Assembly (NCBI RefSeq): GCF_963667735.1
Contig: NZ_OY763919.1
Coordinates: forward strand, 1,054,001 to 1,118,000
Reading direction: 5' to 3'
Length of the DNA: 64,000 bases
DNA from: an uncultured Methanoregula sp.
GTDB lineage: Archaea; Halobacteriota; Methanomicrobia; Methanomicrobiales; Methanospirillaceae
The position numbers were made by a program, and so were the translations under genes. The notes below the pieces were generated by a model. It was not told the origin of the DNA. It searched no databases and saw only the letters and a program-made list of their open reading frames with translations. Of the stretch, positions 24,049 to 33,095 are shown piece by piece (the first letter of the stretch is position 1; the number at the start of each line of letters is the position of its first letter).

Positions 24049-25518
24049 CTATTTCGGGGAGAGCGTTCCCCCGTTTGCAAGGGTATAGGTCCTGCCCCCG
24101 AGGGCGCTGTTCGCTGCAAGGCTCTTGTCATAGGTCACGGCATGACCATTGCCGATGATGTTCGTGATGGTTGTTCCCGAGATCCCGCCTGAATCGGCAA
24201 GGCTGGTCAGGGCCGAATCGGCGGTCACGGTCCACGAGCTCGTTGCATCGAGGCTGAGCGACGCCGAGTTGATGGCGCCGCTCATGGATGAGCCGTTTTT
24301 GAGCGAGGCTGCAATCGAACTGATACTGTCCGTGACAATGCTCCCGGTCAGCTTCTCATTATCTGCTGTAAAGGTGACCGTACCCCCGTTCTTCCCTGTA
24401 GTTCCCCACCGGTCGGTGGCGGCTGCCTTGATGAGCGTGTCCGAAGCGCTTGTGACACTCACGCCCGTGAGGGTGATCACGGCATTGGTGTTCGTCACGA
24501 AGAAGGCCGGCCCTGCCGTGGAAGCATAGGATCCGCCGGTCATCGCAAACGTCCCGGTCCCGACATCGGCATCGCCGGACATGCTCTGGTAGATCATAGT
24601 GCCCCCGGTCTTCTCCACCCCCCCGGTGAGAGCTGTGTTGGTCAGGACGATGGTGTTGAATCCCTCGATGACTGCGGCCTCGGTCCCGGTAGAGGTGATC
24701 GTAGCGCCGGTCACCGTGATCTGTCCCGTGGAATAGATCCCCGGCGAGTCCCTGCCTGAAGACGTGATGGTCCCGCCGTTAACGGTGACCGTACCGCTGC
24801 CCCGGTCGGTAGCGAGGGGAGCGCCATTGGCACCGGTGGTTGCAATATCCACGTTCTTCAGAATCAGGGTGCCTCCGTTGGTTGCCATAACCCCGTGACC
24901 CCCTCCGCCGGAGGCCTTGATCGTTACGTCCGTCAGGCTGATCGTGGTCCCGGCACCTGTGGGGATTGCCCCGTTGGCCCCGGACCCGGTGGTAGTGATC
25001 GTGCCCCCGTTGATGGTCACCGTGCTGCCGCCATTGGCCAGCACTGCGCCGTTGAGCCCGTAGAAGCTGCTGGCATCGTTCGAAGAGGTATCGCCGCTCG
25101 TAACAATGGTCGGGTTGGTGAGCGTGAGCGTCCCGCCGTTCGTAACATAAACGCCGGAAACATCCTGCGTAGTGGAAGTGTACTTTGCATTCGTCTCGGT
25201 TGCGGTCCCCCCATTGAGCATGTAGGTTCCGTTGAACGTGTACGACGATGAGCCGGAGCTGCTGCCGGGAGGGGCGCCACCCTGCCCGGAGCCTCCCGGG
25301 GGAGATCCCGATGGCGGCGACCCGGATGGCGGGGTGCCTGACGGAGGGGACCCGCCGGGAGCGCCTGTCGCCTGTGCGGTATTCTGTGCAGAAGAAGTAG
25401 CGGCCGCTGCAGTGCCTGAAGTTGCGGTTCCTGCCCCGGTTGTTCCCGTGCAGCCCGCTGCCAGGAGTGCGGCGATCACCAGGAGGACGGGTACTATGAG
25501 GTATCGTGTCGTTTTCAT
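24049..25518 (-). CDS. Surface lipoprotein, beta-helix type, Thr/Gly-rich
   Basis: 489 aa from ATG 25518. Signal sequence MKTTRYLIVPVLLVIAALLAAGC ends in a lipobox (LAAGC), so it is probably a membrane-anchored lipoprotein. A linker of PPSG/PPGG repeats (about residues 55-90) is followed by about 390 residues of short beta-strand repeats, e.g. NGGTLTLTNPTIVTSG, NGGTITTTGSG, TGATITSTG, the pattern of a right-handed parallel beta helix (pectate-lyase or adhesin-like). No catalytic triad was seen. Function: adhesion or cell-surface structure, inferred. Start is set by the SD-like GGTGAT and the signal peptide. Confidence 0.8.
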   Translation of the reverse strand: MKTTRYLIVPVLLVIAALLAAGCTGTTGAGTATSGTAAAATSSAQNTAQATGAPGGSPPSGTPPSGSPPSGSPPGGSGQGGAPPGSSSGSSSYTFNGTYMLNGGTATETNAKYTSTTQDVSGVYVTNGGTLTLTNPTIVTSGDTSSNDASSFYGLNGAVLANGGSTVTINGGTITTTGSGANGAIPTGAGTTISLTDVTIKASGGGGHGVMATNGGTLILKNVDIATTGANGAPLATDRGSGTVTVNGGTITSSGRDSPGIYSTGQITVTGATITSTGTEAAVIEGFNTIVLTNTALTGGVEKTGGTMIYQSMSGDADVGTGTFAMTGGSYASTAGPAFFVTNTNAVITLTGVSVTSASDTLIKAAATDRWGTTGKNGGTVTFTADNEKLTGSIVTDSISSIAASLKNGSSMSGAINSASLSLDATSSWTVTADSALTSLADSGGISGTTITNIIGNGHAVTYDKSLAANSALGGRTYTLANGGTLSPK

Positions 25519-25526
25519 GGATATCA

Positions 25527-25551
25527 CCGGTGAATACAATCTATTCACCGG
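25527..25551 (-). promoter_or_regulatory. Perfect 10-bp hairpin over the lipoprotein ribosome site
   Basis: CCGGTGAATA-CAATC-TATTCACCGG is a perfect inverted repeat ending 8 nt before the ATG (minus strand). In the mRNA the second arm is followed directly by TGATATCC and the ATG, so the ribosome site GGTGAT shares its GG with the stem. A second repeat, CATCAC/GTGATG (25557-25562, 25572-25577), lies just upstream. Possible translational control or a repressor operator. Confidence 0.55.
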
Positions 25552-25836
25552 CCCTGCATCACCCGTTCCGCGTGATGTTCTAATATTCGGCATATGGGTG
25601 CAGTGATATATTGAACCCGGAAGGGTACGAAATCTGACTCTCCTGCACTCTGCGATCTCCTTGCAGATATCCTGTAATTCCCCGCTCCAGCCAGAGCAGT
25701 TGTACACAAGGAAATAGTTCAGCGGAAAAACCAACGTCCCAATCTGGACGCGAGTACCACAGCCATCCGTTCAGCTAACCTTCCGGTTCCTTCCTTATCC
25801 CGCCCTGCATCATCCGGATCGGCCGCCCATGCACAC

Positions 25837-25846
25837 AATATATACC
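25837..25846 (+). promoter_or_regulatory. TATA box of secreted-protein gene
   Basis: AATATATACC, a strong TATA element 65 nt before the ATG at 25911, leaving a 5' UTR of about 45 nt that contains a small CCTGC/GCAGG hairpin and a purine-rich ribosome site (GGAGAAGGAAG). Confidence 0.6.
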
Positions 25847-25910
25847 CGTTTTCGCTGCATCGGGAGGATAAGCCTGCAGGACAATCCCCCGCAGGAGAAG
25901 GAAGTGAACG

Positions 25911-26420
25911 ATGAAGAAGAGTCTCATACCCTATGCAGGCATCTTTCTTGTCTGCATACTCTGCGCCGGCATCCCGGCAGTAGCTGCATCAAACCCAATT
26001 CCGCCAGCAGATTCCGGCACCACAATCAAACCGGTAGAAGCCTTCCAGCCCTGGTACGCCCCCATAACGGAACTCATAGGCATGCACCAGCAGGATACGA
26101 CCGGCAAGGACACCGGCCATCCGGTGAACGCAACCGTAAGCCAGACAACAGCTGGAAAGGCCTGGTGGGAGAACCTTCTGCCCACGGAATGGATGAAGGA
26201 AAATTCCCAGCAGGGCACGGCCAGCCAGATCCAGACCCAGAATCCGGCTGCTCAGGTAACTATTCCGGCCCAGGCCCCGGCTGCGACCCAGAACCCGACG
26301 GCGGTAATCACCCAGGAACCTGACCCGGCTCACCCGGCAAATCCCACCCCATCAGCAACACCGTCAACTCCGGAGAACCAGCAGAAGCCCCAGAACTCCC
26401 CCTCACAAAAGACCCCGTAG
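25911..26420 (+). CDS. Small secreted protein, Pro/Gln/Thr-rich
   Basis: 169 aa. Signal peptide MKKSLIPYAGIFLVCILCAGIPAVAA with likely cleavage after AVAA. The mature region has a short globular-looking part (about residues 35-95, KAWWENLLPTEWMKE) and a low-complexity tail of Pro, Gln, Ala, Thr (about 100-169). No Cys, lipobox or anchor. Exported protein of unknown function. A similar Pro-rich tail occurs in many methanogen surface proteins. Upstream of the CHASE4 kinase but separated by 230 bp. Confidence 0.65.
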   Translation: MKKSLIPYAGIFLVCILCAGIPAVAASNPIPPADSGTTIKPVEAFQPWYAPITELIGMHQQDTTGKDTGHPVNATVSQTTAGKAWWENLLPTEWMKENSQQGTASQIQTQNPAAQVTIPAQAPAATQNPTAVITQEPDPAHPANPTPSATPSTPENQQKPQNSPSQKTP

Positions 26421-26526
26421 CATTCCGGCTGAGGGGTTTCTCAACAACCTTTTTTGAACCCGGTAAAACCGGTATCCTCCGGTCGTCTTCTCCATAGGCT
26501 CTTCTTCGCGTCCTATGGAAAACAGA

Positions 26527-26543
26527 TAATATATTTTATAAAG
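26527..26543 (+). promoter_or_regulatory. TATA region upstream of histidine kinase
   Basis: AT-rich stretch TAATATATTTTATAAAG, over 100 nt before the kinase ATG (26651). It implies a leader of about 80 nt. The other intergenic sequence here (26421-26526) includes a T-run that could terminate the preceding gene. Confidence 0.5.
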
Positions 26544-26650
26544 TATTTTCCCTATTGTTCATACTACAGGAATACTCCGGGCGGAGCCTGTATCCCCCGC
26601 CCTCCTGAAAACCCGGCAGTCATCCGGCCCCCAAAGAGGAGATACCCGGT

Positions 26651-28693
26651 ATGCAGATCCGCAACAAGACGCTTCTTGCCCTTGGCGTAACCTTTGCAGT
26701 ACTGTTTGGGATCATCGTCGGGATCTCCCTGTACCTGTACATGGATGAACTGGGAAACCTCGAGTACCAGCAGACCCAGAAAGAGGTGAACCAGGTCAAA
26801 AACCTCCTTGCAAACGAGCAGGAAGACCTGATAAGTACGCTCCACGATTGGGCATACTGGGATGAAACCTATTCCTTTGCCACCGGCCATGATCCAGCAT
26901 ACATCTCGCGGAACCTGAACGGGAACTCGCTCCAGACCCTTCGTCTCAATCTCTTCATGGTTGCGGATCCTTCAGGAAATCCCCTGTATGAGACAATGGT
27001 GGATCCGGCAACCGGCAGGCAGGAGCCCTTCCCGGCAGATCTCCCCGGGGCACTGTCCCCCTCGCATCCTCTCCTGAACCATACGTCTCTGACAAGTACA
27101 AAGACCGGGTATCTTCTCCTTCCGGAAGGCCCCATGATCGTAGTATCGACCCCGGTACTGACCAGTTTCCAGGCCGGGCCCACAACAGGTGTGCTGGTCA
27201 TGGGCCGGTCCCTTGATACAAAATTCCTTGCCCGCCTCGACCGCATGACTGGCACCGGGGTTACTCTTCACGCGGCGGATGATCCTGACCTCACGGAACC
27301 GGAACGGCAGATCCTGGCAAACCCCTCCGCGAATACCGGGATCATGAGTATCCCCGTCTCCTCCGATCTCGTGTCAGGGTATACCATAGTACAGGATATC
27401 AATGGCCGGAATATGCTGCTCAGGGTGGATCAGCCCCGGGATATTTACCGCCATGGCCTCTCGATGATCATCATCTATCTGATCCTGTTTGCCTGTACCA
27501 TCTTTGTGGCAGCGGCTCTGGTCATGTATTTCATGGATCGGGTAGTCCTCCGGCGCGTGGAGTTCCTCACCCGGAAAGTCGGGCACCTGGGAGAGAACGG
27601 GGGCAACCCGGGGCCGGAGCTCTCCGGCAATGATGAGATTGCCCTGCTGGAACGGAAGATCCTCGATTCCCACAACAACCTGATAGCGAGCGAACACACC
27701 CTCCGGACTTTTATCGATGCGGTGTCCGATCCCGCCATGATGCTCAAGCCCGATGGTACTATCATCCTTGCAAACGCGGCGCTTGCCCGGCACTTCAACC
27801 GCCCCGCCGGCGAACTTGCCGGAACGAAAATCCGGAACTATTTGCCCGAACAGGAATCTCTTCTGCACAGCAGGAAATTTTCTGAGGCTATGTCCGGTAA
27901 AAAAGTCGTCCAGTACGAGAGCGAGGACAACGGGAAAGAGTTCTTTGTCTCGATCTATCCTGTAGTAAAGGAAAGCGGGGATGTGGAGCAGATCGCGGTC
28001 CTTGGCGTGGATATCACCGACCGCAAGCGGGCGGAGAATGCCCTCCTTCTCGCAAAGAAGAAACTCACCTTCCTCAACCGGGTGATCTTTGAAGATATCC
28101 AGAACCAGATCTTTGTCCAGCTTGCCTATTTCTCTCTTGCCAGGTCCAAAAAAGGAGGTCTTGAGATCAGGCAGATCCTGGAAAAGGAAGCGGAAGCTAC
28201 AAAAGCGATCCAGTACCAGCTTGGATTCCTGCAGAAGTACCAGATGCTCGGCATGAATCCTCCCCGGTGGCGCAATCTTTCGGAAGTGATGCTCTTTGCA
28301 GAATCCCATCTCGACCTTGGATCGATCAAAATTGAGAAACCCTCCCGGAGCCTGGAACTGTATGCCGATCCCCTTCTGGAGAATGTCTTTTTCAACCTGT
28401 TCGAGAACTCGCTCCTCCACGGGGGGCATGTGTCGACGATACGGGTAGAGCTGCACGAGGGTACCGGAGGGCTGCTCATCAGCATAGTCGACGATGGGAT
28501 CGGTGTACCGGAGGATCGCAAAGAGGAGATCTTCTCAAAAGGGATCGGCGCCCGGGGAGAAGTCGGCCTCTTCCTGGCCCGCGAGATCCTGGGCATCACC
28601 GGCATCACGATCCGGGAGACGGGCGTTCCCGGGAAAGGGGCCCGGTTCGAGATGCTGGTCCCGAGAGGAATGTACCGGTTTTCCGGGACGTGA
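26651..28693 (+). CDS. Membrane sensor histidine-kinase-like protein (CHASE4-HAMP-PAS-HATPase), phospho-acceptor His absent
   Basis: 680 aa. TM1 about 9-31; an extracellular CHASE4 sensor (about 40-265) with the DWAYWDETY motif; TM2 about 272-297; HAMP-like linker; PAS (about 345-458); dimerisation helix; HATPase_c with N-box FFNLFENSLLHGG, VDDGIGVP and the G-rich GIGARGEVGLFLA. In the dimerisation helix the usual xRHDxxNQ of this methanogen kinase group reads IFEDIQNQ, so Glu481 replaces His (compare His52 of the kinase at 60172). It may be a non-phosphorylating signalling protein. No response regulator lies adjacent. Confidence 0.85.
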   Translation: MQIRNKTLLALGVTFAVLFGIIVGISLYLYMDELGNLEYQQTQKEVNQVKNLLANEQEDLISTLHDWAYWDETYSFATGHDPAYISRNLNGNSLQTLRLNLFMVADPSGNPLYETMVDPATGRQEPFPADLPGALSPSHPLLNHTSLTSTKTGYLLLPEGPMIVVSTPVLTSFQAGPTTGVLVMGRSLDTKFLARLDRMTGTGVTLHAADDPDLTEPERQILANPSANTGIMSIPVSSDLVSGYTIVQDINGRNMLLRVDQPRDIYRHGLSMIIIYLILFACTIFVAAALVMYFMDRVVLRRVEFLTRKVGHLGENGGNPGPELSGNDEIALLERKILDSHNNLIASEHTLRTFIDAVSDPAMMLKPDGTIILANAALARHFNRPAGELAGTKIRNYLPEQESLLHSRKFSEAMSGKKVVQYESEDNGKEFFVSIYPVVKESGDVEQIAVLGVDITDRKRAENALLLAKKKLTFLNRVIFEDIQNQIFVQLAYFSLARSKKGGLEIRQILEKEAEATKAIQYQLGFLQKYQMLGMNPPRWRNLSEVMLFAESHLDLGSIKIEKPSRSLELYADPLLENVFFNLFENSLLHGGHVSTIRVELHEGTGGLLISIVDDGIGVPEDRKEEIFSKGIGARGEVGLFLAREILGITGITIRETGVPGKGARFEMLVPRGMYRFSGT

Positions 28694-28806
28694 GTTCTCT
28701 CTCCGCTTCACCGCCCACCATCTCTGTGTCATGGCGTACGGAACGGTGGATCTTCGTACTCTGCGCCTGGCTTCCGGAGCAGCCAGGGACCCGCCTCTCT
28801 CGTAAA

Positions 28807-28816
28807 TTTTTTTTTT
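28807..28816 (+). terminator. T10 terminator after sensor kinase
   Basis: Ten consecutive T about 115 nt after the kinase stop; an archaeal-type termination signal. Confidence 0.5.
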
Positions 28817-28818
28817 CA

Positions 28819-28921
28819 CCACAGACCCCCCCATCACAAAATCGCGCTGCTGTTGGAATATTCAATCGTAAAAATGATTGTTTTTCAAGAAAACGATCCC
28901 GGGCTGTTGGGGGGTCTGTGG
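28819..28921. repeat. 103-bp element with 13-bp inverted ends
   Basis: CCACAGACCCCCC (28819-28831) and GGGGGGTCTGTGG (28909-28921) are exact inverted copies. The centre is AT-rich and contains CAATC/GATTG and a TTTTTCAAG stretch faintly like the 25-bp repeat family. A further GACCCCCCCAT occurs at 29028-29038. It could be a large RNA hairpin or a small non-autonomous element. Confidence 0.5.
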
Positions 28922-29037
28922 GGAAAATTTATTGTACGGTGCATTGAAAGAACGAAAAATATCCTAAAAATTACGACGATAACAAATACCGATCCCCGGT
29001 TCCCGAAGAATAAAAAATATCCCCTCCGACCCCCCCA

Positions 29038-29096
29038 TGCAGGTTCATGCCCGGTCTGGCAGGTGCCCTGAGTCGCGGAGTGGGCATGACCCTGCA
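29038..29096. other. Long near-perfect hairpin
   Basis: TGCAGGTTCATGCCC (29038-29052) pairs with GGGCATGACCCTGCA (29082-29096) at 14 of 15 positions, with a 29-nt loop. It starts inside the second GACCCCCCCAT copy. Between here and the tRNA promoter (29097-29360) I see no gene. Possibly part of a small RNA. Confidence 0.5.
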
Positions 29097-29362
29097 GGCA
29101 GCTCACTACAATCAATACTCTTTACTCAGTGTGTGCAATCGCAGGAAATCCGATTGTCAGATACTAAGAAGGAAGGCTTTCGCTCCCGGGACTATCGTAT
29201 CTCTCCGGGGCTGGGGAACCTTTCAGAATTCACCCGCATTCAAGGGAAACACCTTTCCCTCATCCGATGCTAAGTAGATACTCCGGCTGGTCCCTGGATC
29301 TCCGGTAAAGGGGGCAAGAAGCGGTACCCGTTGCCCACAACGCTTATTACCCGCACCTGCCC

Positions 29363-29372
29363 ATATTATAAA
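29363..29372 (+). promoter_or_regulatory. Promoter of the tRNA-Ser/ribosomal operon
   Basis: ATATTATAAA is a strong TATA box; initiation near 29395. The leader contains the hairpin GCAGTG-ACTATC-CACTGC (29387-29404) before the tRNA, probably removed when RNase P cuts the 5' end. The same transcript may continue into rps13. Confidence 0.6.
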
Positions 29373-29433
29373 GCACCATTCATGGAGCAGTGACTATCCA
29401 CTGCGAGTGTCTGAGAAGATGCGAGATTCCTCT

Positions 29434-29518
29434 GTTGAGGTAGCCAAGCCTGGTATGGCGCAGGTTTGCTAAACCTGTGTCCCCCTGGGACTCGAGGGTT
29501 CAAATCCCTCCCTCAGCG
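29434..29518 (+). tRNA. tRNA-Ser (GCT)
   Basis: Folds as a class II tRNA: acceptor GTTGAGG/CCTCAGC (with one G-U), anticodon stem CAGGT/ACCTG with loop TTGCTAA (anticodon GCT, reading AGC/AGU), long variable arm, and T arm GAGGG-TTCAAAT-CCCTC. Discriminator G at 29518; CCA is not encoded. It lies 37 nt before rps13, so it may be cut from the same primary transcript. Confidence 0.92.
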
Positions 29519-29555
29519 CTAAAAAGAGAAAATCTCACGAAATCGAGGGGATTGG

Positions 29556-30017
29556 ATGGCTCAGGAAGAAGATATCAAGTATTTCGTAAGGATTGGAACC
29601 ACCGATCTGGATGGAACCAAATCCGTGAGGGTAGCCCTGACCGGCATCAAGGGTGTTGGCAGGCATACCTCCACGGTTATATCCCGCATGGCGAACGTCG
29701 ACGAGTACGCCTCGCTCGGTCGCCTTGACGAAGAGTCGGTCAACCGGCTCCGTGTAGCTGTCGAACAATATATCACCAAGATACCCTCGTGGATGGCAAA
29801 CCGCCCCAAGGATGTCTACACCGGTGAGACCCGGCACCTCTTTGGTGGCGATGTCGCCCTTGCAAAGGACGAAGACGTCAACCTCATGAGAAAGATCCGC
29901 TGTTACAAGGGCATCCGGCATGAGACCGGCCAGAAAGTCCGCGGGCAGCGCACCAAGTCTACCGGAAGAACCGGAACGACGGTCGGTGTCAAGAGGAAGA
30001 GCGCGGGAGGCCAGTAA
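29556..30017 (+). CDS. rps13: Small ribosomal subunit protein uS13
   Basis: 153 aa. [30 protein letters not shown] and the C-terminal [34 protein letters not shown] are diagnostic of archaeal S13 (head of the 30S subunit, contacts the P-site tRNA). First protein gene of the S13-S4-S11-RpoD-L18e-L13-S9-RpoN-RpoK block, the standard archaeal alpha-like operon. Confidence 0.97.
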   Translation: MAQEEDIKYFVRIGTTDLDGTKSVRVALTGIKGVGRHTSTVISRMANVDEYASLGRLDEESVNRLRVAVEQYITKIPSWMANRPKDVYTGETRHLFGGDVALAKDEDVNLMRKIRCYKGIRHETGQKVRGQRTKSTGRTGTTVGVKRKSAGGQ

Positions 30018-30019
30018 TC

Positions 30020-30622
30020 ATGGGATACCCAGGCAAGAACCACAAGTCTTACCAGACGCCCAAGCGCCCGTGGGAGAAATCCCGTATCGAGTCCGAGACC
30101 CGTCTCGTCATCGAATACGGTCTCCGGAACAAGCGCGAGGTCTGGAAGGCACAGGAGCACCTGCGCAAATACCGCAAGGGCGCCCGCAGCCTGCTGGCCC
30201 TTGGATCGAGCACGACCGACAAGGAACTGTACGAATCCAAGAAGGAAGAGCTCATCACTTCGCTCCAGCGGAACGGGCTCCTTGGCGCGGATGCAGACAT
30301 CGAAGATGTCCTCGCACTCAAGATCCAGGCCCAGCTCGAACGCCGGCTCCAGACTGTTGTCTACCGCAAGGGACTGGCCCGGTCGCCGAAACAGGCCCGG
30401 CAGCTCATCACCCACGGTCACATCGCGATTGCCGGACGGCGCACCAGCATCCCCGGTTACCGCGTGACCCGCAAGGAAGAGTCCGAGATCACCTACTACG
30501 GCAAATCACCGTTTGTCTCTGACTCCCATGCAGAAAAAGAGCGGATAGCAAAACCCGCATCCAACCCCAAGGCAGCCCCCGGCGGATTCGGCGGATACCA
30601 GGGACGCGGAGGACGGAGATAA
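30020..30622 (+). CDS. rps4: Small ribosomal subunit protein uS4
   Basis: 200 aa. [26 protein letters not shown] is the archaeal S4 (eukaryal S9) start; an S4 RNA-binding domain occupies about 105-170 ([40 protein letters not shown]). Assembles the 16S 5' domain. Two bases separate it from rps13. Confidence 0.97.
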   Translation: MGYPGKNHKSYQTPKRPWEKSRIESETRLVIEYGLRNKREVWKAQEHLRKYRKGARSLLALGSSTTDKELYESKKEELITSLQRNGLLGADADIEDVLALKIQAQLERRLQTVVYRKGLARSPKQARQLITHGHIAIAGRRTSIPGYRVTRKEESEITYYGKSPFVSDSHAEKERIAKPASNPKAAPGGFGGYQGRGGRR

Positions 30623-30623
30623 C

Positions 30624-31022
30624 ATGGCAGCAAACGATAAGGAAAAATGGGGTATCGCTCACATCTTTGCCTCCTTCAACAACACCATCATCACCGTTAC
30701 GGACCTCTCCGGTGCAGAGACCGTGACCAAGTCGAGCGGTGGCATGGTTGTCAAGCAGGACAGGAACGAGAGCTCGCCCTACGCAGCCATGCAGATGGCA
30801 AGCAACGTAGCCCAGAGCGCCCGTGAGAAGGGCATCGTCGGCGTCCACGTCAAGGTACGTGCACCCGGCCAGGGCAAGCAGCGCAGCCCCGGGCCAGGCG
30901 CCCAGGCAGCCATCCGTGCGCTCGCCCGTGCCGGTATGCGCATCGGACGAATCGAAGATGTCACACCAATTCCCCACGACTCATGCCGGCCGAAAGGCGG
31001 CAGACGCGGAAGGAGAGTGTGA
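30624..31022 (+). CDS. rps11: Small ribosomal subunit protein uS11
   Basis: 132 aa. [35 protein letters not shown] and the basic C-terminus [21 protein letters not shown] are standard S11 (platform, contacts mRNA and S18-like region). The stop overlaps the rpoD start (TGATG). Confidence 0.97.
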   Translation: MAANDKEKWGIAHIFASFNNTIITVTDLSGAETVTKSSGGMVVKQDRNESSPYAAMQMASNVAQSAREKGIVGVHVKVRAPGQGKQRSPGPGAQAAIRALARAGMRIGRIEDVTPIPHDSCRPKGGRRGRRV

Positions 31023-31852
31023 TGGAGATCGATTTCGCCAGTCTGGACGACTCCCTCGCACGATTCACTCTCTCGGGAGCGAGCCCTGCATTTGCCAACG
31101 CCATGCGGCGGGCAATGATCGGTGAAGTGCCAACCCTTGCAATCGAGGATGTGCGCATCTATGATAACACGAGCGCACTCTTCGACGAGATGCTGGCCCA
31201 CCGCATCGGACTCATTCCCTTAACGACCGACCTCTCAACCTATACCACCCAGGCAGCATGCTCGTGCGGCGGGGCCGGATGTCCGGCCTGTACATCTACG
31301 TACACGCTCAGTGTCGAGGGACCCCGGACGGTCATGTCAAGTGACCTAATCCCGCAGGACCCGCGAGCAGCACCGGTGTACGACAACATCCCTATCGTGA
31401 AACTCACGAAAGGGCAGAAACTCGTCATCGAGGCAAAAGCCGTCCTCAATACAGGAAGGACGCATGCCAAGTGGCAGCCCACGCTCGTATGCGGATACAA
31501 GAACCATCCGGTTGTCACGATAAGCGATACCTGCGATGCCTGCGGCATGTGTGTTGATGAATGCCCCCGCGACATTCTTGAAGCGAAGGGTAAGAAAGTC
31601 GGAGTAAAGAACGGAAAACTCCCCGACTGTTCCATGTGCAAGCTCTGCGAACGGGCCTGCCTTGCGAGCGGCATCGGGGACGAACCGGCAATCCGGATCA
31701 CCGCCGAGAAAGACCGCTATATCTTCGTGGTCGAGAGCGACGGGTCCCTGCCGGCCAGAGAGATCATGAACCGTGCTCTTCTGTATATCAAGGAGCAGGC
31801 AGACGAGCTGTCAAAACAGCTAGGCGAACTATCAGGGGATGAAAAGAAATGA
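31022..31852 (+). CDS. rpoD: DNA-directed RNA polymerase subunit D with two 4Fe-4S motifs
   Basis: 276 aa from ATG 31022. Alpha-like dimerisation domain (FTLSGASPAFANAMRRAMIGEVPTLAIEDV) with an inserted domain; forms the D-L platform for Pol assembly. Two complete ferredoxin-type motifs: CDACGMCVDECP (about 171-182) and CSMCKLCERAC (about 205-215), each CxxCxxCxxxC. Another Cys-rich loop (CSCGGAGCPAC) precedes them. Known for methanogen RpoD; suggests an Fe-S-dependent fold. Overlaps both neighbours. Confidence 0.96.
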   Translation: MEIDFASLDDSLARFTLSGASPAFANAMRRAMIGEVPTLAIEDVRIYDNTSALFDEMLAHRIGLIPLTTDLSTYTTQAACSCGGAGCPACTSTYTLSVEGPRTVMSSDLIPQDPRAAPVYDNIPIVKLTKGQKLVIEAKAVLNTGRTHAKWQPTLVCGYKNHPVVTISDTCDACGMCVDECPRDILEAKGKKVGVKNGKLPDCSMCKLCERACLASGIGDEPAIRITAEKDRYIFVVESDGSLPAREIMNRALLYIKEQADELSKQLGELSGDEKK

Positions 31853-32214
31853 CAAGAATTGTGGAGAAGACGAACCCCCGTCTTACCAACCTCATTTCGC
31901 TCTTGAAGAACAAGTCGCGTGAGAATGAGGCCAAGATCTGGCGCGAGATTGCAAACAGGCTTGAGACCCCGAACCGGAATTACGCAGAGGTCAACCTGTC
32001 CAAGATCAACCGGTACGCCCAGAATGGCGAGACGATCATTGTCCCGGGCAAGGTCCTTGGCAGCGGCGTTCTGGAGCAGTCCGTGAAAGTTGCAGCGCTG
32101 AATTTTTCAGCCTCGGCAACGAGCAAGATCAGGGACGCAAAAGGGCAGTGCATTACGATCGAGCAGCTCATAGCGGACAACCCCAAAGGCAGCGGTGTCC
32201 GGATCCTGAGGTGA
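31849..32214 (+). CDS. rpl18e: Large ribosomal subunit protein eL18
   Basis: 121 aa; [49 protein letters not shown] and GSGVRILR fit archaeal L18e. Its ATG overlaps the rpoD stop by 4 nt. Confidence 0.96.
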   Translation: MTRIVEKTNPRLTNLISLLKNKSRENEAKIWREIANRLETPNRNYAEVNLSKINRYAQNGETIIVPGKVLGSGVLEQSVKVAALNFSASATSKIRDAKGQCITIEQLIADNPKGSGVRILR

Positions 32215-32221
32215 ACAAGAC

Positions 32222-32650
32222 ATGGTTACAGTAATCAACGGTGACGGAATGCTTCTCGGCCGCCTTGCAAGCCTTGTCGCACAGCGCGGGCTTGCCGGTG
32301 AAGAGATTGCCATCGTCAACGCAGAGAAGGCAATCATCTCAGGCAGCCGTGCACGTGTGCTTGCCAACTACAAGCACAAGAGGGAACGCGGAGCCTCCGG
32401 CAACCGCTGGGGACCGTTTGTCCCGAGAAGACCGGATCACCTCATGAAGCGGACGATCCGCGGCATGCTCCCCTACAAGCGCCCCCGCGGCGTGCAGGCC
32501 ATGAAGAATATCAAGTGCTATGTCGGAGTCCCGACAGAGTTCGTGGGAAAAGAGATGGAAGTGCTCGAGGAAGCGCACATGAACCGTCTGAACAACCCGA
32601 ACCATGTCACCCTGGCAGCAGTGTGCATATTCCTCGGAGCAAAGTTCTAA
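32222..32650 (+). CDS. rpl13: Large ribosomal subunit protein uL13
   Basis: 142 aa; [34 protein letters not shown] and [28 protein letters not shown] match archaeal L13. Encoded directly before S9, the near-universal L13-S9 pair. Confidence 0.96.
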   Translation: MVTVINGDGMLLGRLASLVAQRGLAGEEIAIVNAEKAIISGSRARVLANYKHKRERGASGNRWGPFVPRRPDHLMKRTIRGMLPYKRPRGVQAMKNIKCYVGVPTEFVGKEMEVLEEAHMNRLNNPNHVTLAAVCIFLGAKF

Positions 32651-32663
32651 GAGGCTGGTCACC

Positions 32664-33065
32664 ATGGTAAAAATCATCAATACAAGCGGAAAACGCAAGA
32701 CGGCAATCGCGCGTGCAACCCTCAAGGCAGGAAAAGGCATGATCCGGATCAACTCGGTGCCCCTCGAAACCTACGGCTCCGACACCACCCGGATGAAGAT
32801 CGCCGAACCGATTCTCCTGGTCCCGGCCGCAGTTGACGGTATCGATGTATCCATCGATGTCGAAGGCGGCGGCGTTATGGGACAGGCAGAGGCAGTCCGG
32901 ACCGCGCTCGCCCGCGGCATCATCAAGTGGCACAACGACCCCGCGATGAAGGATATCTATCTTGCCTACGACAGGACGCTGCTCGTCAACGACTCCAGGC
33001 AGAAAGAAGCCAAGAAGCCGCACGGCTCTGGTGCACGTGCAAAGTTCCAAAAGTCTTATCGTTAA
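32664..33065 (+). CDS. rps9: Small ribosomal subunit protein uS9
   Basis: 133 aa from ATG 32664, where family members begin (VKIINTSGKRKTAIARATLKAGKG). The C-terminus KKPHGSGARAKFQKSYR reaches the P-site tRNA in the ribosome. The frame opens 60 nt earlier inside rpl13, not used. Confidence 0.96.
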   Translation: MVKIINTSGKRKTAIARATLKAGKGMIRINSVPLETYGSDTTRMKIAEPILLVPAAVDGIDVSIDVEGGGVMGQAEAVRTALARGIIKWHNDPAMKDIYLAYDRTLLVNDSRQKEAKKPHGSGARAKFQKSYR

Positions 33066-33095
33066 ACCAGAAGATATGATGAGAGGTTAGTAATC

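Noticed and set aside
27374..28456. 360-codon frame antisense to the sensor kinase
   Set aside because: No recognisable motifs, whereas the plus frame has CHASE4, PAS and HATPase motifs.
28819..28921. Insertion sequence with terminal inverted repeats
   Set aside because: It is only about 103 bp with no transposase and no clear target-site duplication; kept as an unexplained repeat instead.
29041..29280. RNase P RNA or SRP RNA in the gap before tRNA-Ser
   Set aside because: None of the conserved core sequences of either RNA is visible.
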